DNA of 64,000 nucleotides from Nibribacter roseus. GTDB taxonomy: Bacteria; Bacteroidota; Bacteroidia; Cytophagales; Hymenobacteraceae. Shown piece after piece: positions 9,201-16,683 of this stretch (position 1 is the stretch's first letter; each line of letters starts with the position of its first letter). The notes under the pieces are model-generated. The model did not search any database. It had not been told where the DNA came from and saw nothing but the letters and a program-made list of their open reading frames with translations. A program made the translations under genes and the position numbers. The DNA lies in assembly GCF_042662225.1 (NCBI RefSeq), contig NZ_JBHSYQ010000003.1, positions 1,736,001-1,800,000 on the forward strand, in the 5' to 3' direction.

Positions 9201-9312
9201 GGGCGTAGGTTTGTTCTTAGTAAAAGCTCAAGCAGAGGCTTTGGGCGGAAAAGTTACTGTGCAAAGCAAGGTGCAGGAAGGAACTACGTTTGAGGTGTAC
9301 TTCAAGCAGTAG
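6256..9312 (+). CDS. multi-PAS/GAF sensor histidine kinase (soluble)
   Basis: The ATG at 6256 gives 1018 residues. The in-frame TTG two codons upstream is a less likely start. Domains in order are PAS (about 10-115), PAS (130-245), PAS (255-365), PAS (380-480), GAF (490-655), a PAS_3-type fold (660-785), a dimerisation helix with H-box FTHIVSHNLRAPV (His near 809), and HATPase_c with N-box NLITNAIKYRKPG and a GVGLFLV G-box. No transmembrane segment is visible, so it should sense cytosolic signals such as redox state, light, gas or small molecules. No receiver gene is adjacent, making it an orphan kinase. It is convergent with the DUF1080 gene, 23 bp away. Confidence 0.9.
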   Translation: MEETCADSVLDKVMKYSLDMICIIGADGKFVQVSEASKKILGYDKEELIGTSYLELVFSEDLEKTIAVAQNILNGAPTNDFENRYVHKSGKIVTMLWSAYWSAEDETTFCIARDATQLIQAQKKEKEKEAFYEALVEYGSDMVGVLDENGNYIFVGSGISRIMGYPKEDLIGANVLDHIHPNDLTSVQAKLAELLQGDRVAASEFRHRAANGEWKWLETVGSNQLHNPAVRGIVVNSRDITARKQEQLLLQQKEQLYRCLFSNNPDAILLEDVNGVVLDVNEAQLKTSDLPASEMVNQHFTSFLPDCVVDTCNQHFQQALSGRVVQFDLEVPFPTGESKIYDISKFPVVVEEEVVAVYSIAKDITPIARAYDTIQRQSARQRIILESITDAFFALDKNGCFTYTNSEFERLIQVKGEEVKGKSFWSYFSKSVMGQHFRQLCASVKTGEAVRYELFHEPLKVWLDVKAYPSEEGLSVYLSDITKQKQIEEQEALGKKVLELNAAPGSTLEELINSYLVGLEQQQPDMLTSVLYLENNRLFNLASPSLPKAYLDAIHGVQIGPKVGSCGTAAFLKEKVIVSDLEVDPLWAEYKDAALQAGLRSCWSLPIIGSNQKVLGTFAVYHQEAREPSTEEFEVIDKAKNLLQLIIENKMTEAALKLSNERYNLATSATSEAIYDFDVVHHTIHWGEGFETMFGFSRADLSNTSESWIDNIHPDDQARVVASFERALLNPEVNNWQEDYRFFSADGQIIQISDRARILRNKKLKPIRVIGSMQDISARKQYEIERENLIEELQGRNNSLQQFTHIVSHNLRAPVANILGLTDMFKSPNLDEQIKLAVNEKMRVAAQNLDTVIRDLNQILSIRGSIGGIKEQLVFTEKVEEVLEPMHLELTRHQVNIQTDFKAAPSVFTVGSYLYSILYNLITNAIKYRKPGQETEIHISTRTEGDYVVLTVKDYGLGFDVEKQKKKLFGLYNRFHSHIEGRGVGLFLVKAQAEALGGKVTVQSKVQEGTTFEVYFKQ

Positions 9313-9335
9313 TCTAAACGTTGTGGATGAAAGTT

Positions 9336-10208
9336 TTAGAAGTAGCTCGCATACTTCTTCGGCATCTCGGGTATTTGTTTGATCATGATGTCTTTAAAGT
9401 ATGTCTCGGCGGCCTCGCTCTGAATCTGAATTTTGCCTTTGGAGAGCGGCAAGGATTTGCCGTTCTCCACGTACCGCGAGTTCTGCAGCACCATGACCAC
9501 CTGGCCGTTTACAATGTGCAAGCTTTTGTCACCGAAGGTTATTAGTTCTATCTCGGTCCAACCATTGTTCTTGCTCTCGCGGTCTTCGGTGCGCAGGCAG
9601 AAGCCGTCGCGTCCGGTGCCGGCGCCAAAGCCAATGAACGGCTGCCGAAGACTGGCCACGGCATTGACCATAGGCGGCTCCGGAATAAAAGCCCGCACGT
9701 CCATGGCGGAATTGGCGATGCTCCAGTAGTCACCGGTGTGCCCCTCCATAATCTGGAACTCCTGCGAGAGCATCCAGGCCCGCCAGTAGTCTACACCCGC
9801 CTTGCCTATAGAATGGTATAGCACCCCCGAGTCTTTGAGCAGGTCTTTTCTGGGGTCAAACTTCTTGTCTCCCCATTTGTACTTGAGCTTGAGGTGGTAG
9901 TTCTGGTACTCTTGTTTGGTGAACACGCAGCCATAGACCTCGCCGCTCACCCTCAAAATGGTCTCGCCTTTTTCCTCCAGCACCGTGAACACCTGCTGCC
10001 TCTTCACGTTGTAGCCCAGCGGCGCTATCTCCTTGCCCTGCGCATCTAAGGGCACTTTCCCGTTGTAGCCGATTTTGTGGCGGTAACTAAGGTAGGTTTC
10101 CCATTGCGAGAGGTTTTTGTCTAGCAGGGGCGTCCATTCTGCTTTGGGGAGAAAGGAGGTGAGGGGGAAGAGAAATAAAATGCATAATAGAGCGCGAAGA
10201 GATTTCAT
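9336..10208 (-). CDS. DUF1080 (3-keto-disaccharide hydrolase-like) exported protein
   Basis: The start at 10208 gives a clean signal peptide (MKSLRALLCILFLFPLTSF). An ATG nine codons upstream is also in frame. The mature part is a DUF1080/LamG-like jelly roll, with W-T-P-L-L-D-K-N-L-S-Q-W-E at the N-terminus, an NYHLKLKYKWG strand, and DSGVLYHS and EFQIMEGHTGDYW segments. DUF1080 members include periplasmic 3-keto-glucoside hydrolases and many uncharacterised glycan-binding proteins. It sits just downstream of the glycosyltransferase cluster on the same strand, 122 bp away across a hairpin repeat. A role in trimming the cluster's glycan is possible but unproven. Confidence 0.75.
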   Translation of the reverse strand: MKSLRALLCILFLFPLTSFLPKAEWTPLLDKNLSQWETYLSYRHKIGYNGKVPLDAQGKEIAPLGYNVKRQQVFTVLEEKGETILRVSGEVYGCVFTKQEYQNYHLKLKYKWGDKKFDPRKDLLKDSGVLYHSIGKAGVDYWRAWMLSQEFQIMEGHTGDYWSIANSAMDVRAFIPEPPMVNAVASLRQPFIGFGAGTGRDGFCLRTEDRESKNNGWTEIELITFGDKSLHIVNGQVVMVLQNSRYVENGKSLPLSKGKIQIQSEAAETYFKDIMIKQIPEMPKKYASYF

Positions 10209-10297
10209 AGCTTTTGGGAATGGGATTAGGTTCATGCTATGAAGGTAATAATCTAACGTTCATCTGGAACAGCCAAACAAATGAATTCACATAAAAC

Positions 10298-10333
10298 ATT
10301 TTCGGCCTGCTTTTCTCAAAACAGGCCGAAAAT
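10298..10333. repeat. dispersed hairpin family copy
   Basis: attttcggcctg and caggccgaaaat are perfect 12-bp arms around ctttt-ctc-aaaa. The copy lies between the first CgeB-like gene and the DUF1080 gene. Confidence 0.85.
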
Positions 10334-10357
10334 AACACTTACATGTTTTTTCTAAAA

Positions 10358-11491
10358 TCAACTCCCCAACTCCACTTCCTCTTCCTCTTCCGCACTCAGA
10401 ACTCCAGACTCAGAACTCAGGACTCCCAGAACATAGCTCTCCAGCTCCTGCGCGCGGTGGGCGGCGGTGTGTTGGGTGAGCACTTTCTGGCGGGCGCGTT
10501 CGCCAATGGCGAGGCGTTCTTCTTCGGGTAAATCAATCAGGAAACTCAGCGTGTCTTCGGCGGAATAGGAGACCAGAATCTCTTTGTTGAATTCGAAAAT
10601 TTCATCCAGCCCGTTCCAGTAATCTGAGATGATAGGCGTACCGCAGGCAGCGGCTTCAAAGAGGCGCACGCTGGGCGAGTAACCCGCCTTAATCATGTCG
10701 GCGCGGGTGATGTTCTGGGTGAAGCGCTGGCGGTTGTAGAATTTACGGTGCTCAGCGGGCGGAAGGTGGTGAATGTACTCACAGTTCTCAGGCCACTGCA
10801 CGGTCTCCGGGTACTGCGGGCCTGCTACTACAAAACTTCCTAATTCCCATTGGCGGGCGGCATCCAGCATGAGCTTCTCCAGCGGCGGCTGACGGTCATC
10901 TGAGTAGGTGCCCAGATAGCCCAAGTCCCACACTTTCTCCTCACCTGGCTCTGGGAAGTACAGCTCAGGGTCAAAAGAACAATACAGCGGCCGCGCCATA
11001 GGCGAGCCGTATTCCTTCTCCAGCTTCTCCAGGGTAGGACCGCCAGTGAATGAGAGGTACATGTCGTACATCGGGATGAGGCGCGGGTGCAGGTATTCGT
11101 AATCCTCGCGGGCCAGTTTGGCCAGGGTCACGGGCGTGTCAATGTCATAGAAGCCGGTCACGCCTTGGGCGGTGTTAATGGCCCATTCGCCCACGGCCAC
11201 GCCCTCAGGCACGTAAGAACCCACCATCACAAAATCAGCATCGCGCACCTGCTCGGTGAAGCGGGCCTGCAAATCTTCCAGTGATTGGTACAGCTCCAGT
11301 TGGCAATACTCGGGGTTCGGTAAATCACGGTTAGAGGCGTACCACGGCACGTCCCGCTCCAGGAACAGGATATGATGGCCCCGATTGCGCAACTCGCGCA
11401 CCAGCCCTCTAAACGTGGTGGCATGCCCGTTCCCCCAGCTGGAGGTGATGGACAAGCCTAGGATGACGATGTTCAACTGTTTTTGACTCAT
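10358..11491 (-). CDS. CgeB-like glycosyltransferase (first of three paralogues)
   Basis: The preferred start is the ATG at 11491 (MSQKQLNIVILG). An ATG six codons upstream lies inside a heptameric repeat and is less credible. The protein shows an N-terminal Rossmann-like half with GLSITSSWGNGHATTFRGL and a C-terminal Glyco_trans_1_2 half with GYSPSVRLFEAAACGTPIIS, the signature of CgeB/DUF3880-type GT-B glycosyltransferases. These are cytosolic enzymes that transfer nucleotide-activated sugars. The last 20 or so residues (LGVLSSESGVLSAEEEEEVE) are encoded by a tandem heptamer repeat and low-complexity DNA, suggesting the native C-terminus was replaced. Sugar donor and acceptor are unknown. 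Confidence 0.85.
   Translation of the reverse strand: MSQKQLNIVILGLSITSSWGNGHATTFRGLVRELRNRGHHILFLERDVPWYASNRDLPNPEYCQLELYQSLEDLQARFTEQVRDADFVMVGSYVPEGVAVGEWAINTAQGVTGFYDIDTPVTLAKLAREDYEYLHPRLIPMYDMYLSFTGGPTLEKLEKEYGSPMARPLYCSFDPELYFPEPGEEKVWDLGYLGTYSDDRQPPLEKLMLDAARQWELGSFVVAGPQYPETVQWPENCEYIHHLPPAEHRKFYNRQRFTQNITRADMIKAGYSPSVRLFEAAACGTPIISDYWNGLDEIFEFNKEILVSYSAEDTLSFLIDLPEEERLAIGERARQKVLTQHTAAHRAQELESYVLGVLSSESGVLSAEEEEEVELGS
10396..10430. repeat. heptameric tandem repeat inside the glycosyltransferase C-terminus
   Basis: Consecutive units are tcagaac, tccagac, tcagaac, tcaggac and tcccaga. This is the reverse complement of the GTYYTGA heptads found at other sites in the window. Confidence 0.75.
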
Positions 11492-11495
11492 ACTA

Positions 11496-11523
11496 GTATC
11501 ATGTATCAAGTATCAGGTATCAA
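11496..11523. repeat. four tandem heptamers GTATCAN
   Basis: Four exact-length units: gtatcat, gtatcaa, gtatcag and gtatcaa. They start 4 bp upstream of the preferred glycosyltransferase start. The seventh base varies, as in the other heptamer arrays. Confidence 0.8.
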
Positions 11524-11531
11524 GACTTTTT

Positions 11532-11653
11532 CGCTGGCGCGAGCTTGCAGCTCGTATCCGCACGATTCCAGAGTGGCACTCCCTGCTTTTAAATAAACCG
11601 GCAAAAGAGCATCAGCAATGCGTGCGGACACGAGCGGGACGCTCGCGCCAGCG
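11532..11653. repeat. MITE-like inverted repeat element, 33-bp arms
   Basis: The left arm 11532-11564 (starts cgctggcgcgagc, ends tccgcacg) and right arm 11621-11653 match in 29 of 33 positions as an inverted repeat around a 56-bp centre. Each arm has its own small internal palindrome (gagc..gctc). It lies between two glycosyltransferase genes, with no transposase nearby. Confidence 0.8.
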
Positions 11654-11658
11654 GCTCT

Positions 11659-11710
11659 GCCTTTCTGTTTTGGGCCTGTTCTCTCAAAAATAGCCCCAAA
11701 ACAGAAAGGC
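11659..11710. repeat. dispersed hairpin family copy, extended arms
   Basis: gcctttctgttttggg and ccccaaaacagaaaggc pair over about 16 bp. It abuts the end of the second CgeB-like gene inside the operon. Confidence 0.85.
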
Positions 11711-12837
11711 TATGAAATCACTGCACTTGCTTCAGTCGAAGGTTTGGCAGCGGTGCGAGGAGTTTTTAACAGCAATTGCTCCAGTTCATCAGCGCGGTGG
11801 GCGTAGGTGTGCTTGGCCAGTACTTTCTGGTAAGCGGCTTCACCGATGGCTTGGGCGCGTTCTTCCGTCAAACCTTGCAGGAGCTGGGCCACTTCTTCGC
11901 CGTCTTTAGCTACCAGAATCTCTGTGTCTGGCTCGAAGAAGAAGTCAATGCCTTCCCAGTAGTCGGTGATGATACAGGCGCCAGCGCCAGCGGCCTCGAA
12001 TACGCGGGTGGCGGGGGAGAAGCCGTAGCGGGCCATGCTCTCACGACTGATGTTCAAGACGGCTTTGGGCGTGCAGTTGAAGGCGTTGTGCTCGTTGGTG
12101 TACACATGGCCGATGTAGTTCACGTTTTCAGACATGGGTTTATCGCCCCAGCCGCTGCCGCCAATGATGAACTTCTGCTCGGGTAGTTTTGCGGCTACGT
12201 CTAAGAAGAACTGCTCTACGCGGGCTTCGCGGTCAGGAAGGCGGTTGCCCAGGAATGCGAGGTCGCAGGCAAACTTCACCTCTGGCGAAACAGGGTAATG
12301 CGTGGCGGTGTCCAGGGCGTTGTAGATGGGCACGCATTTCTTCGCGCCCAGTTTGGTGTAGGCGTTCACCACAGGGTCTCCCCCGCCGTAGGTCAGGATT
12401 AAATCATACTGCGGAATACAGGTGCGGAAAGGGTCGGCGGGGTCGCTTTCCACGCGGTCAAGGGTGGCGGGGGCGTCCACATCCCAGAAAATCACGAGGC
12501 GGTCTTTGCTTTGCAGTTTCAGTACCTCGGCCTCCAGCAACTCATCAAACACACCCACGCCGCTGGCTTTCACCACTACATCGGCGGTAGCCGCATCTTC
12601 AAGAACATTGTATACAGCCTCTTCGTTGGCTTGGTAGACTACTACTTTGGCGTATTCTGGGTCTGGAATGTCACGGTTCTCCTGGCGCTGGTAGGCGTTG
12701 GGCTCATAGAACGTGACGTGATGGCCGCGCTCGTGCAGGGCCCGCACAATGCCGCGGTAATAGGTGGCGGCCCCGTTCCAGTACGCCGATACCAGACTGG
12801 AACCGAAGAAGGCGATGTTCAGCTTTTTATTCTGCAT
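11710..12837 (-). CDS. CgeB-like glycosyltransferase (second paralogue)
   Basis: A 375-residue GT-B-type protein with the N-terminal motif AFFGSSLVSAYWNGAATYYRGI and a C-terminal half with YGFSPATRVFEAAGAGACIITDYWEGID, parallel to the first paralogue (GYSPSVRLFEAAACGTPIISDYWNG). It lacks a signal peptide or membrane segment and should act in the cytosol. Its start overlaps the end of the upstream glycosyltransferase gene by 11 bp, which indicates translational coupling and a shared operon. Acceptor specificity probably differs from its paralogues, since the two N-terminal halves are only partly alike. No donor can be assigned. Confidence 0.85.
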   Translation of the reverse strand: MQNKKLNIAFFGSSLVSAYWNGAATYYRGIVRALHERGHHVTFYEPNAYQRQENRDIPDPEYAKVVVYQANEEAVYNVLEDAATADVVVKASGVGVFDELLEAEVLKLQSKDRLVIFWDVDAPATLDRVESDPADPFRTCIPQYDLILTYGGGDPVVNAYTKLGAKKCVPIYNALDTATHYPVSPEVKFACDLAFLGNRLPDREARVEQFFLDVAAKLPEQKFIIGGSGWGDKPMSENVNYIGHVYTNEHNAFNCTPKAVLNISRESMARYGFSPATRVFEAAGAGACIITDYWEGIDFFFEPDTEILVAKDGEEVAQLLQGLTEERAQAIGEAAYQKVLAKHTYAHRADELEQLLLKTPRTAAKPSTEASAVIS

Positions 12838-13966
12838 ATGCTACAGTGGTTTTTGACGGGTTATGGATTTTCTCTGGCGCAATGCCCAGTTCTTCACAGA
12901 TGGCTTCCAGCTCGTTCACGCGGTGCGAGCACGAGTGTTTCTGCTGAATGGTGCTGAGGCCGTGGGCAACCAATTCTTGTGTGTTTTGCTGGTTCTGCAA
13001 TACACTTTGCAAGTGCTGTTTCATCTCTTCGCCGTTGCGGGCCACTAAGAAATCCTGGCCAGGCGTGAACAGGTTCTCCGCGTCTTCCCACGGCGCTGAA
13101 ATCAATGGAATACCGCAAGCCAGCGCCTCAAACGGACGGATGGTGGGGATGCCAGGCAGCGCCTCCACGTACGGTCTTCGCGGCACATGCACGGTCACTT
13201 TGTACTTGGCGAACTCCTCTGCAGCCTTGTAGTTGGGCAGCCAGCCGCCGTACTCAATGCCCGCCTCAGCCAGTGATTTAATGGCATGGTCTGGGTAACG
13301 TACGCCGTAGACTTTAGCCTTCAGGCCGAGTTCTTTCACAGGGTTTAACAGGAACTCGTGCAATTCAGCGGTACGCTCTTCATCGCCCCAGTTACCAATC
13401 CAGATAAGGTCACCCTCGGTCTCGGCTTTGGTGTGGGGGAAGAAAACGCGGGTGTCGGCGGCCTCGTGCCAAGTCCATGCTTTTTGCGTCCAGCCCTCTT
13501 TCAGGTACAGCTCCTTAATCACGTCACCGAAGGCCAGCACGCCGTCATAGTGGGTGAGGTCATAGGCGGCCATGCTCTCACGTTCGGTCACGGCACGGTG
13601 GTGGGTGTCATGGAAGAGCAACTTGTAGTTGTTCTGGCGGCGGTGCTCACACACGCGGCGCACCAGCTCATGGTCGTTCCACTCGTGCATCAGCACCAAG
13701 TCGGCACCCGCCAAGACCTCGTCTAAGTTGAGCGAATCCAACTCGTAGAAGTTGGTTTCCAGGTTGGGGTAGTACTGGCGCAGCTCGTCCAGCTTTTGCT
13801 CACCGTACTGGTCCAGTAAGTTGCTCAGGCTCCAGCCGTTTTTGGGTTCATACACCTGCACGTCATGGCCGCGGCTTTTCAGTTCAGTAACGATTCCGCG
13901 CAGGAAGTGGGCGTTGCCGTGGTTCCAGTCGGAGAGGAGAGAGTGGTAAAATAAGACTAGTTTCAT
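12827..13966 (-). CDS. CgeB-like glycosyltransferase (third paralogue)
   Basis: The ATG at 13966 (MKLVLFYHSLLSDWNHGNAHF) is the natural start. The longer in-frame extension is encoded by a heptameric repeat and is unlikely to be translated. This 379-residue GT-B-like enzyme carries GNAHFLRGIVTELKSRGHDVQVYEP at the N-terminus and IPTIRPFEALACGIPLISAPW at the C-terminus, which match the CgeB/Glyco_trans_1_2 pattern. The HDTHHRAV segment near residue 115 is distinctive. It overlaps the next gene by 11 bp. The upstream gap to the GT4 gene is filled by nested inverted repeats. Confidence 0.85.
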   Translation of the reverse strand: MKLVLFYHSLLSDWNHGNAHFLRGIVTELKSRGHDVQVYEPKNGWSLSNLLDQYGEQKLDELRQYYPNLETNFYELDSLNLDEVLAGADLVLMHEWNDHELVRRVCEHRRQNNYKLLFHDTHHRAVTERESMAAYDLTHYDGVLAFGDVIKELYLKEGWTQKAWTWHEAADTRVFFPHTKAETEGDLIWIGNWGDEERTAELHEFLLNPVKELGLKAKVYGVRYPDHAIKSLAEAGIEYGGWLPNYKAAEEFAKYKVTVHVPRRPYVEALPGIPTIRPFEALACGIPLISAPWEDAENLFTPGQDFLVARNGEEMKQHLQSVLQNQQNTQELVAHGLSTIQQKHSCSHRVNELEAICEELGIAPEKIHNPSKTTVAYAE

Positions 13967-13980
13967 AGGCGTTTTTTGGG

Positions 13981-14008
13981 ACACAAGACTCAAGATGTAA
14001 GACTTAAG
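13981..14008. repeat. heptameric tandem repeat (ACTYAAG type)
   Basis: Units acacaag, actcaag, atgtaag and acttaag immediately precede the start of the third CgeB-like gene. It belongs to the same family as the arrays at 10396, 52856 and 59724. Confidence 0.7.
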
Positions 14009-14117
14009 ACTTTTTGTTTTATTAATTTTTTTCTGGTTCAAGTCTGTGACTTGGATCTGTTATGGCGGCAGTTTGCAACTGCCATGAGGCGTAAGCCTCA
14101 AACTACTTTTGCTGGTC

Positions 14118-14416
14118 GTCCCCCTTTGGAGGGGGTAGGGGGAGGACTACACAAGAGAGCACCCTAAGCTGGTTCTTCTGCAGGTGTAAACACCCCTCTT
14201 TATCTCCCCTCAAGGGGAGAATCCGCTTCTTCAATCGTTAACTTTCTATGGCATGGATTTACTTCCGTACCTTTCTGATACTCCCCCTTTGAAGGGGGCG
14301 AAGGGGGATGTTTACACCTGTAGGTCCACGCATTGCTGAAGTTTCCCTTTTTGTTCTTAGCAACACTCATATCAGCAACCGTCCTTATCCTCCCCCTACC
14401 CCCTCCAAAGGAGGAC
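14118..14416. repeat. nested inverted repeats rich in C/G runs
   Basis: The outer arms 14118-14146 and 14388-14416 match 28 of 29 positions (gtccccctttggaggggg..). The inner arms caggtgtaaaca (14181-14192) and tgtttacacctg (14309-14320) are perfect. Further short hairpins (ctcccctcaaggggag at 14204-14219 and a ctccccctt/gaaggggg stem near 14281) lie within. It resembles a compound MITE or a repeat nested in a repeat. Confidence 0.75.
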
Positions 14417-14442
14417 GGAATGCGTGCAGTATTTTTTTGAAG

Positions 14443-15567
14443 CTACATCGTCTCCACATGATTCGCTTGTTTGGTTTTCACACGCTTGGGCAAATCAGCG
14501 TAGGCTTGTAGGTACTCCTGCGCCATGAGCGCGGTGGTGTAGTCCTGAGCTTTTTTCACGGCGCGGCAGGCCATGATGTTGCGGAGGAACTCGTCGTCAA
14601 TTAATTTATTGAGGATGGCGGTGAGGCCCTCTACATTGTTGGTGTCCACGAATTCGGCGGAGCGGTCCCAGACTTCTTTGAGGCTGTCAATCTTGCCTAG
14701 CACCAGAGCGCAGCCTGAGAAAGCGGCCTCCAGAATAGATAACCCGAACGGCTCATATTTGGCGGGCAGCACGTACAACGAGGCGCGGGAAAGCCAGTCG
14801 GCGATTTCGCGTTGGGAGAGTTTGCCCAGGAAGTGCACGTTCTTGAAGAGCTTGTTCTGGCCCGTGGCGGGGTGGGTGGCGTCTCCTGCAATGTAGATGG
14901 GCCAGTCCACGGCATCGGCTACCTGGGTGAGGAGGGCGATGTTCTTGGCTTCGTCCCAGACGCGGCCCATGCTGAAGATGAACGGTTCTTTGCGCCCGAA
15001 GCGGAAGGCGTGCGGGTCGCGGCCGTTGTTTATGACCTGTTTTTGCGAAAACGTGCCATAAACGGCTTCGGCTTCTGTGAGCATGGCTTGGGTGGGAGCT
15101 ACCACGACATCTGCGGCGTGCAGGCCCTCGCGCACGCGCTCAAAGTAATAGTCCCGACCTGCGGGGGCTTTCTCGTTTTTCACGGCGCGCCACCAGGTTT
15201 GTACGCACGAGTGGATGACCATGAGCACGGGCTTGTTCCAGGGCAGTTGGCCGTGGCAGAAGTTGTTCAGGTGAATGAGGTCGGGGTTCAGTTCAAGGCT
15301 GAGTTCCAGGAGCCACTCGCCCGCGGCGTCCACATCGGCCCAAGGATAGTCCATCCACTCCAGTTGGTAGGTGCTTTCGTACACCGTCACGTTGGTAAGC
15401 GTGGCTAGTTCCTGCCGTTGCTGCAGGGTGATGGCCGCGCCCATGGTGGCGAGGTAAAAGTGCACGTGGTGCGGCGCCATGGCACGGATGAGTTCCAGAC
15501 TGTAGGTCCAGACGCCGCCCACGGTGTCGGTGGTCATTAGAACGGTTCTGTGCTGCTTATCTACCAT
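14443..15567 (-). CDS. family GT4-type glycosyltransferase
   Basis: This 374-residue GT-B enzyme has an N-terminal TTDTVGGVWTYSLELI, a central IFSMGRVWDEAKN, and the retaining GT4 motif EPFGLSILEAAFSGCALV (E-x7-E). Such enzymes transfer a sugar from a nucleotide donor with retention of configuration. The protein is cytosolic with no membrane segment. Its start overlaps the end of the Gfo/Idh gene by 11 bp, so the two should be co-translated. It is less related to the three CgeB-like enzymes than they are to one another, so it probably adds a distinct sugar. Confidence 0.88.
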   Translation of the reverse strand: MVDKQHRTVLMTTDTVGGVWTYSLELIRAMAPHHVHFYLATMGAAITLQQRQELATLTNVTVYESTYQLEWMDYPWADVDAAGEWLLELSLELNPDLIHLNNFCHGQLPWNKPVLMVIHSCVQTWWRAVKNEKAPAGRDYYFERVREGLHAADVVVAPTQAMLTEAEAVYGTFSQKQVINNGRDPHAFRFGRKEPFIFSMGRVWDEAKNIALLTQVADAVDWPIYIAGDATHPATGQNKLFKNVHFLGKLSQREIADWLSRASLYVLPAKYEPFGLSILEAAFSGCALVLGKIDSLKEVWDRSAEFVDTNNVEGLTAILNKLIDDEFLRNIMACRAVKKAQDYTTALMAQEYLQAYADLPKRVKTKQANHVETM

Positions 15568-16603
15568 AGATTCTGTCTAAAACTTCGGCTACTTTCACAA
15601 ACTCTTCTGCTTCTTCGCTAAATTTCTCTCCGTTGGCCACACGCTCTGCCCACTCCACTGCCGCTCTTCCGCCCCAGGCGTCTGGCGGCGACACCAGCGT
15701 TTCGGTCCTGGTGCCCCAGAACCGCTCGGCCACGAAATCATAGAAAGAGCCGTTCACATTCTTGAACGAGGCGCCGCCGTTGGTGCCGTAGAAGGTGGCG
15801 CTGATGATGGCTTCCTGCCCCGCGGGCAAGTTCCAGGAACAGCTCAGCTGCACATGCGGACCCGTGGCCAGATGGATGCTGGCGGTGGCGTAGTCTTCTA
15901 CCTTGCCATCGGCGGGCGTCACGCGTTTGCCTTTAGAAAAGAGGCTGCTGGTCACGTTCTCCACTTCGGGGAAGTCTAATGTCCAGAGCGCTAAATCTAC
16001 TAAGTGTACGCCCAGGTCAATCACGCAGCCGCCGCCCGACAGTTTGGGGTCATAGAACCAGGCTTTGTCCGGGCCATAGGCGTTGTGGAAGACCAGCTCC
16101 ACGCCGTAGATGTTGCCTAGCTCCCCAGATTTCACCAGTTCATAGACTTTGCGCATGGCCACGGTGCTACGGTAAGAAAGGTCCACGCCCAGCAAGGTGT
16201 TGGCCTGACGGGCAGCCTCTACCACGCGCTTGGTTTCTTCTGCATAACGACCTAAAGGCTTCTGGCAGAAAACGGCTTTGCCGCTTTCTAAAGCGATGAT
16301 GGATTGCTCGGCATGGAAGGCGCTGGGGGTGGCAATGACCACGCCCTCAATGTCTTCTTCCAGTAACTCGTTGATGGTTTGGCAGACTTTGGTGTTAGGA
16401 GCGGTTTTCTGGGCTTCCTCCACGTTCTGCGGTGCAGGGTCCGCCACGGCGGTCACTTCGCCCACGCCCGAATTGGCGATGGCTTCCATGCGGTTTCGGC
16501 CAATCCAGCCGATGCCCAGGAAGCCGAATTTTAAGGTATCAGTAGAGGCAACGGTGGGGGTCGCTGCTGCTTTGGTAGGTTCTAGTACAGTCTCTTCCGC
16601 CAT
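15557..16603 (-). CDS. Gfo/Idh/MocA family oxidoreductase
   Basis: A 348-residue NAD(P)-dependent enzyme with Rossmann motif GFLGIGWIGRNRM (about 27-39). The catalytic loop reads CQKPLGR instead of the usual EKP, keeping the lysine. The C-terminal domain contains GGGCVIDLGVHLVDLALW with the family His. Members oxidise or reduce sugar and inositol hydroxyls, often making keto sugars for later amination or epimerisation. An N-terminal extension of about 25 residues is low-complexity (A/T/E rich). It is coupled to the downstream GT4 gene. Upstream are 294 bp of palindromic repeats, then the alcohol dehydrogenase gene. Confidence 0.85.
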   Translation of the reverse strand: MAEETVLEPTKAAATPTVASTDTLKFGFLGIGWIGRNRMEAIANSGVGEVTAVADPAPQNVEEAQKTAPNTKVCQTINELLEEDIEGVVIATPSAFHAEQSIIALESGKAVFCQKPLGRYAEETKRVVEAARQANTLLGVDLSYRSTVAMRKVYELVKSGELGNIYGVELVFHNAYGPDKAWFYDPKLSGGGCVIDLGVHLVDLALWTLDFPEVENVTSSLFSKGKRVTPADGKVEDYATASIHLATGPHVQLSCSWNLPAGQEAIISATFYGTNGGASFKNVNGSFYDFVAERFWGTRTETLVSPPDAWGGRAAVEWAERVANGEKFSEEAEEFVKVAEVLDRIYGR

Positions 16604-16636
16604 AGTGTAAAGGGTTATGGTTGTGTTCGTTTTGCT

Positions 16637-16672
16637 GTTTTCGGTCTGTTTTTAGAAAAACAGACCGAAAAC
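16637..16672. repeat. dispersed hairpin family copy with 17-bp perfect arms
   Basis: gttttcggtctgttttt and aaaaacagaccgaaaac pair perfectly around a 2-nt centre (ag). It lies 33 bp upstream of the Gfo/Idh start, inside the operon, where a terminator would silence downstream glycosyltransferases. Confidence 0.9.
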
Positions 16673-16683
16673 GTATTCTGGTA

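Larger units (their letters stand above)
13967..14442. other. 476-bp repeat-packed spacer inside the glycan operon
   Basis: There is no credible gene here. The spacer holds a heptamer array (13981-14008), two small hairpins (14066-14082 and 14086-14099) and two nested inverted repeats (outer 14118-14146 with 14388-14416, inner 14181-14192 with 14309-14320). Confidence 0.7.

Noticed and set aside
10343..10531. Plus-strand ORF overlapping the glycosyltransferase C-terminus
   Set aside because: It is antisense to a clear coding frame and made partly of tandem heptamers.
13967..14041. In-frame N-terminal extension of the third CgeB-like protein
   Set aside because: The extension is encoded by the heptameric repeat array. 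The ATG at 13966 begins a normal Rossmann-type start.
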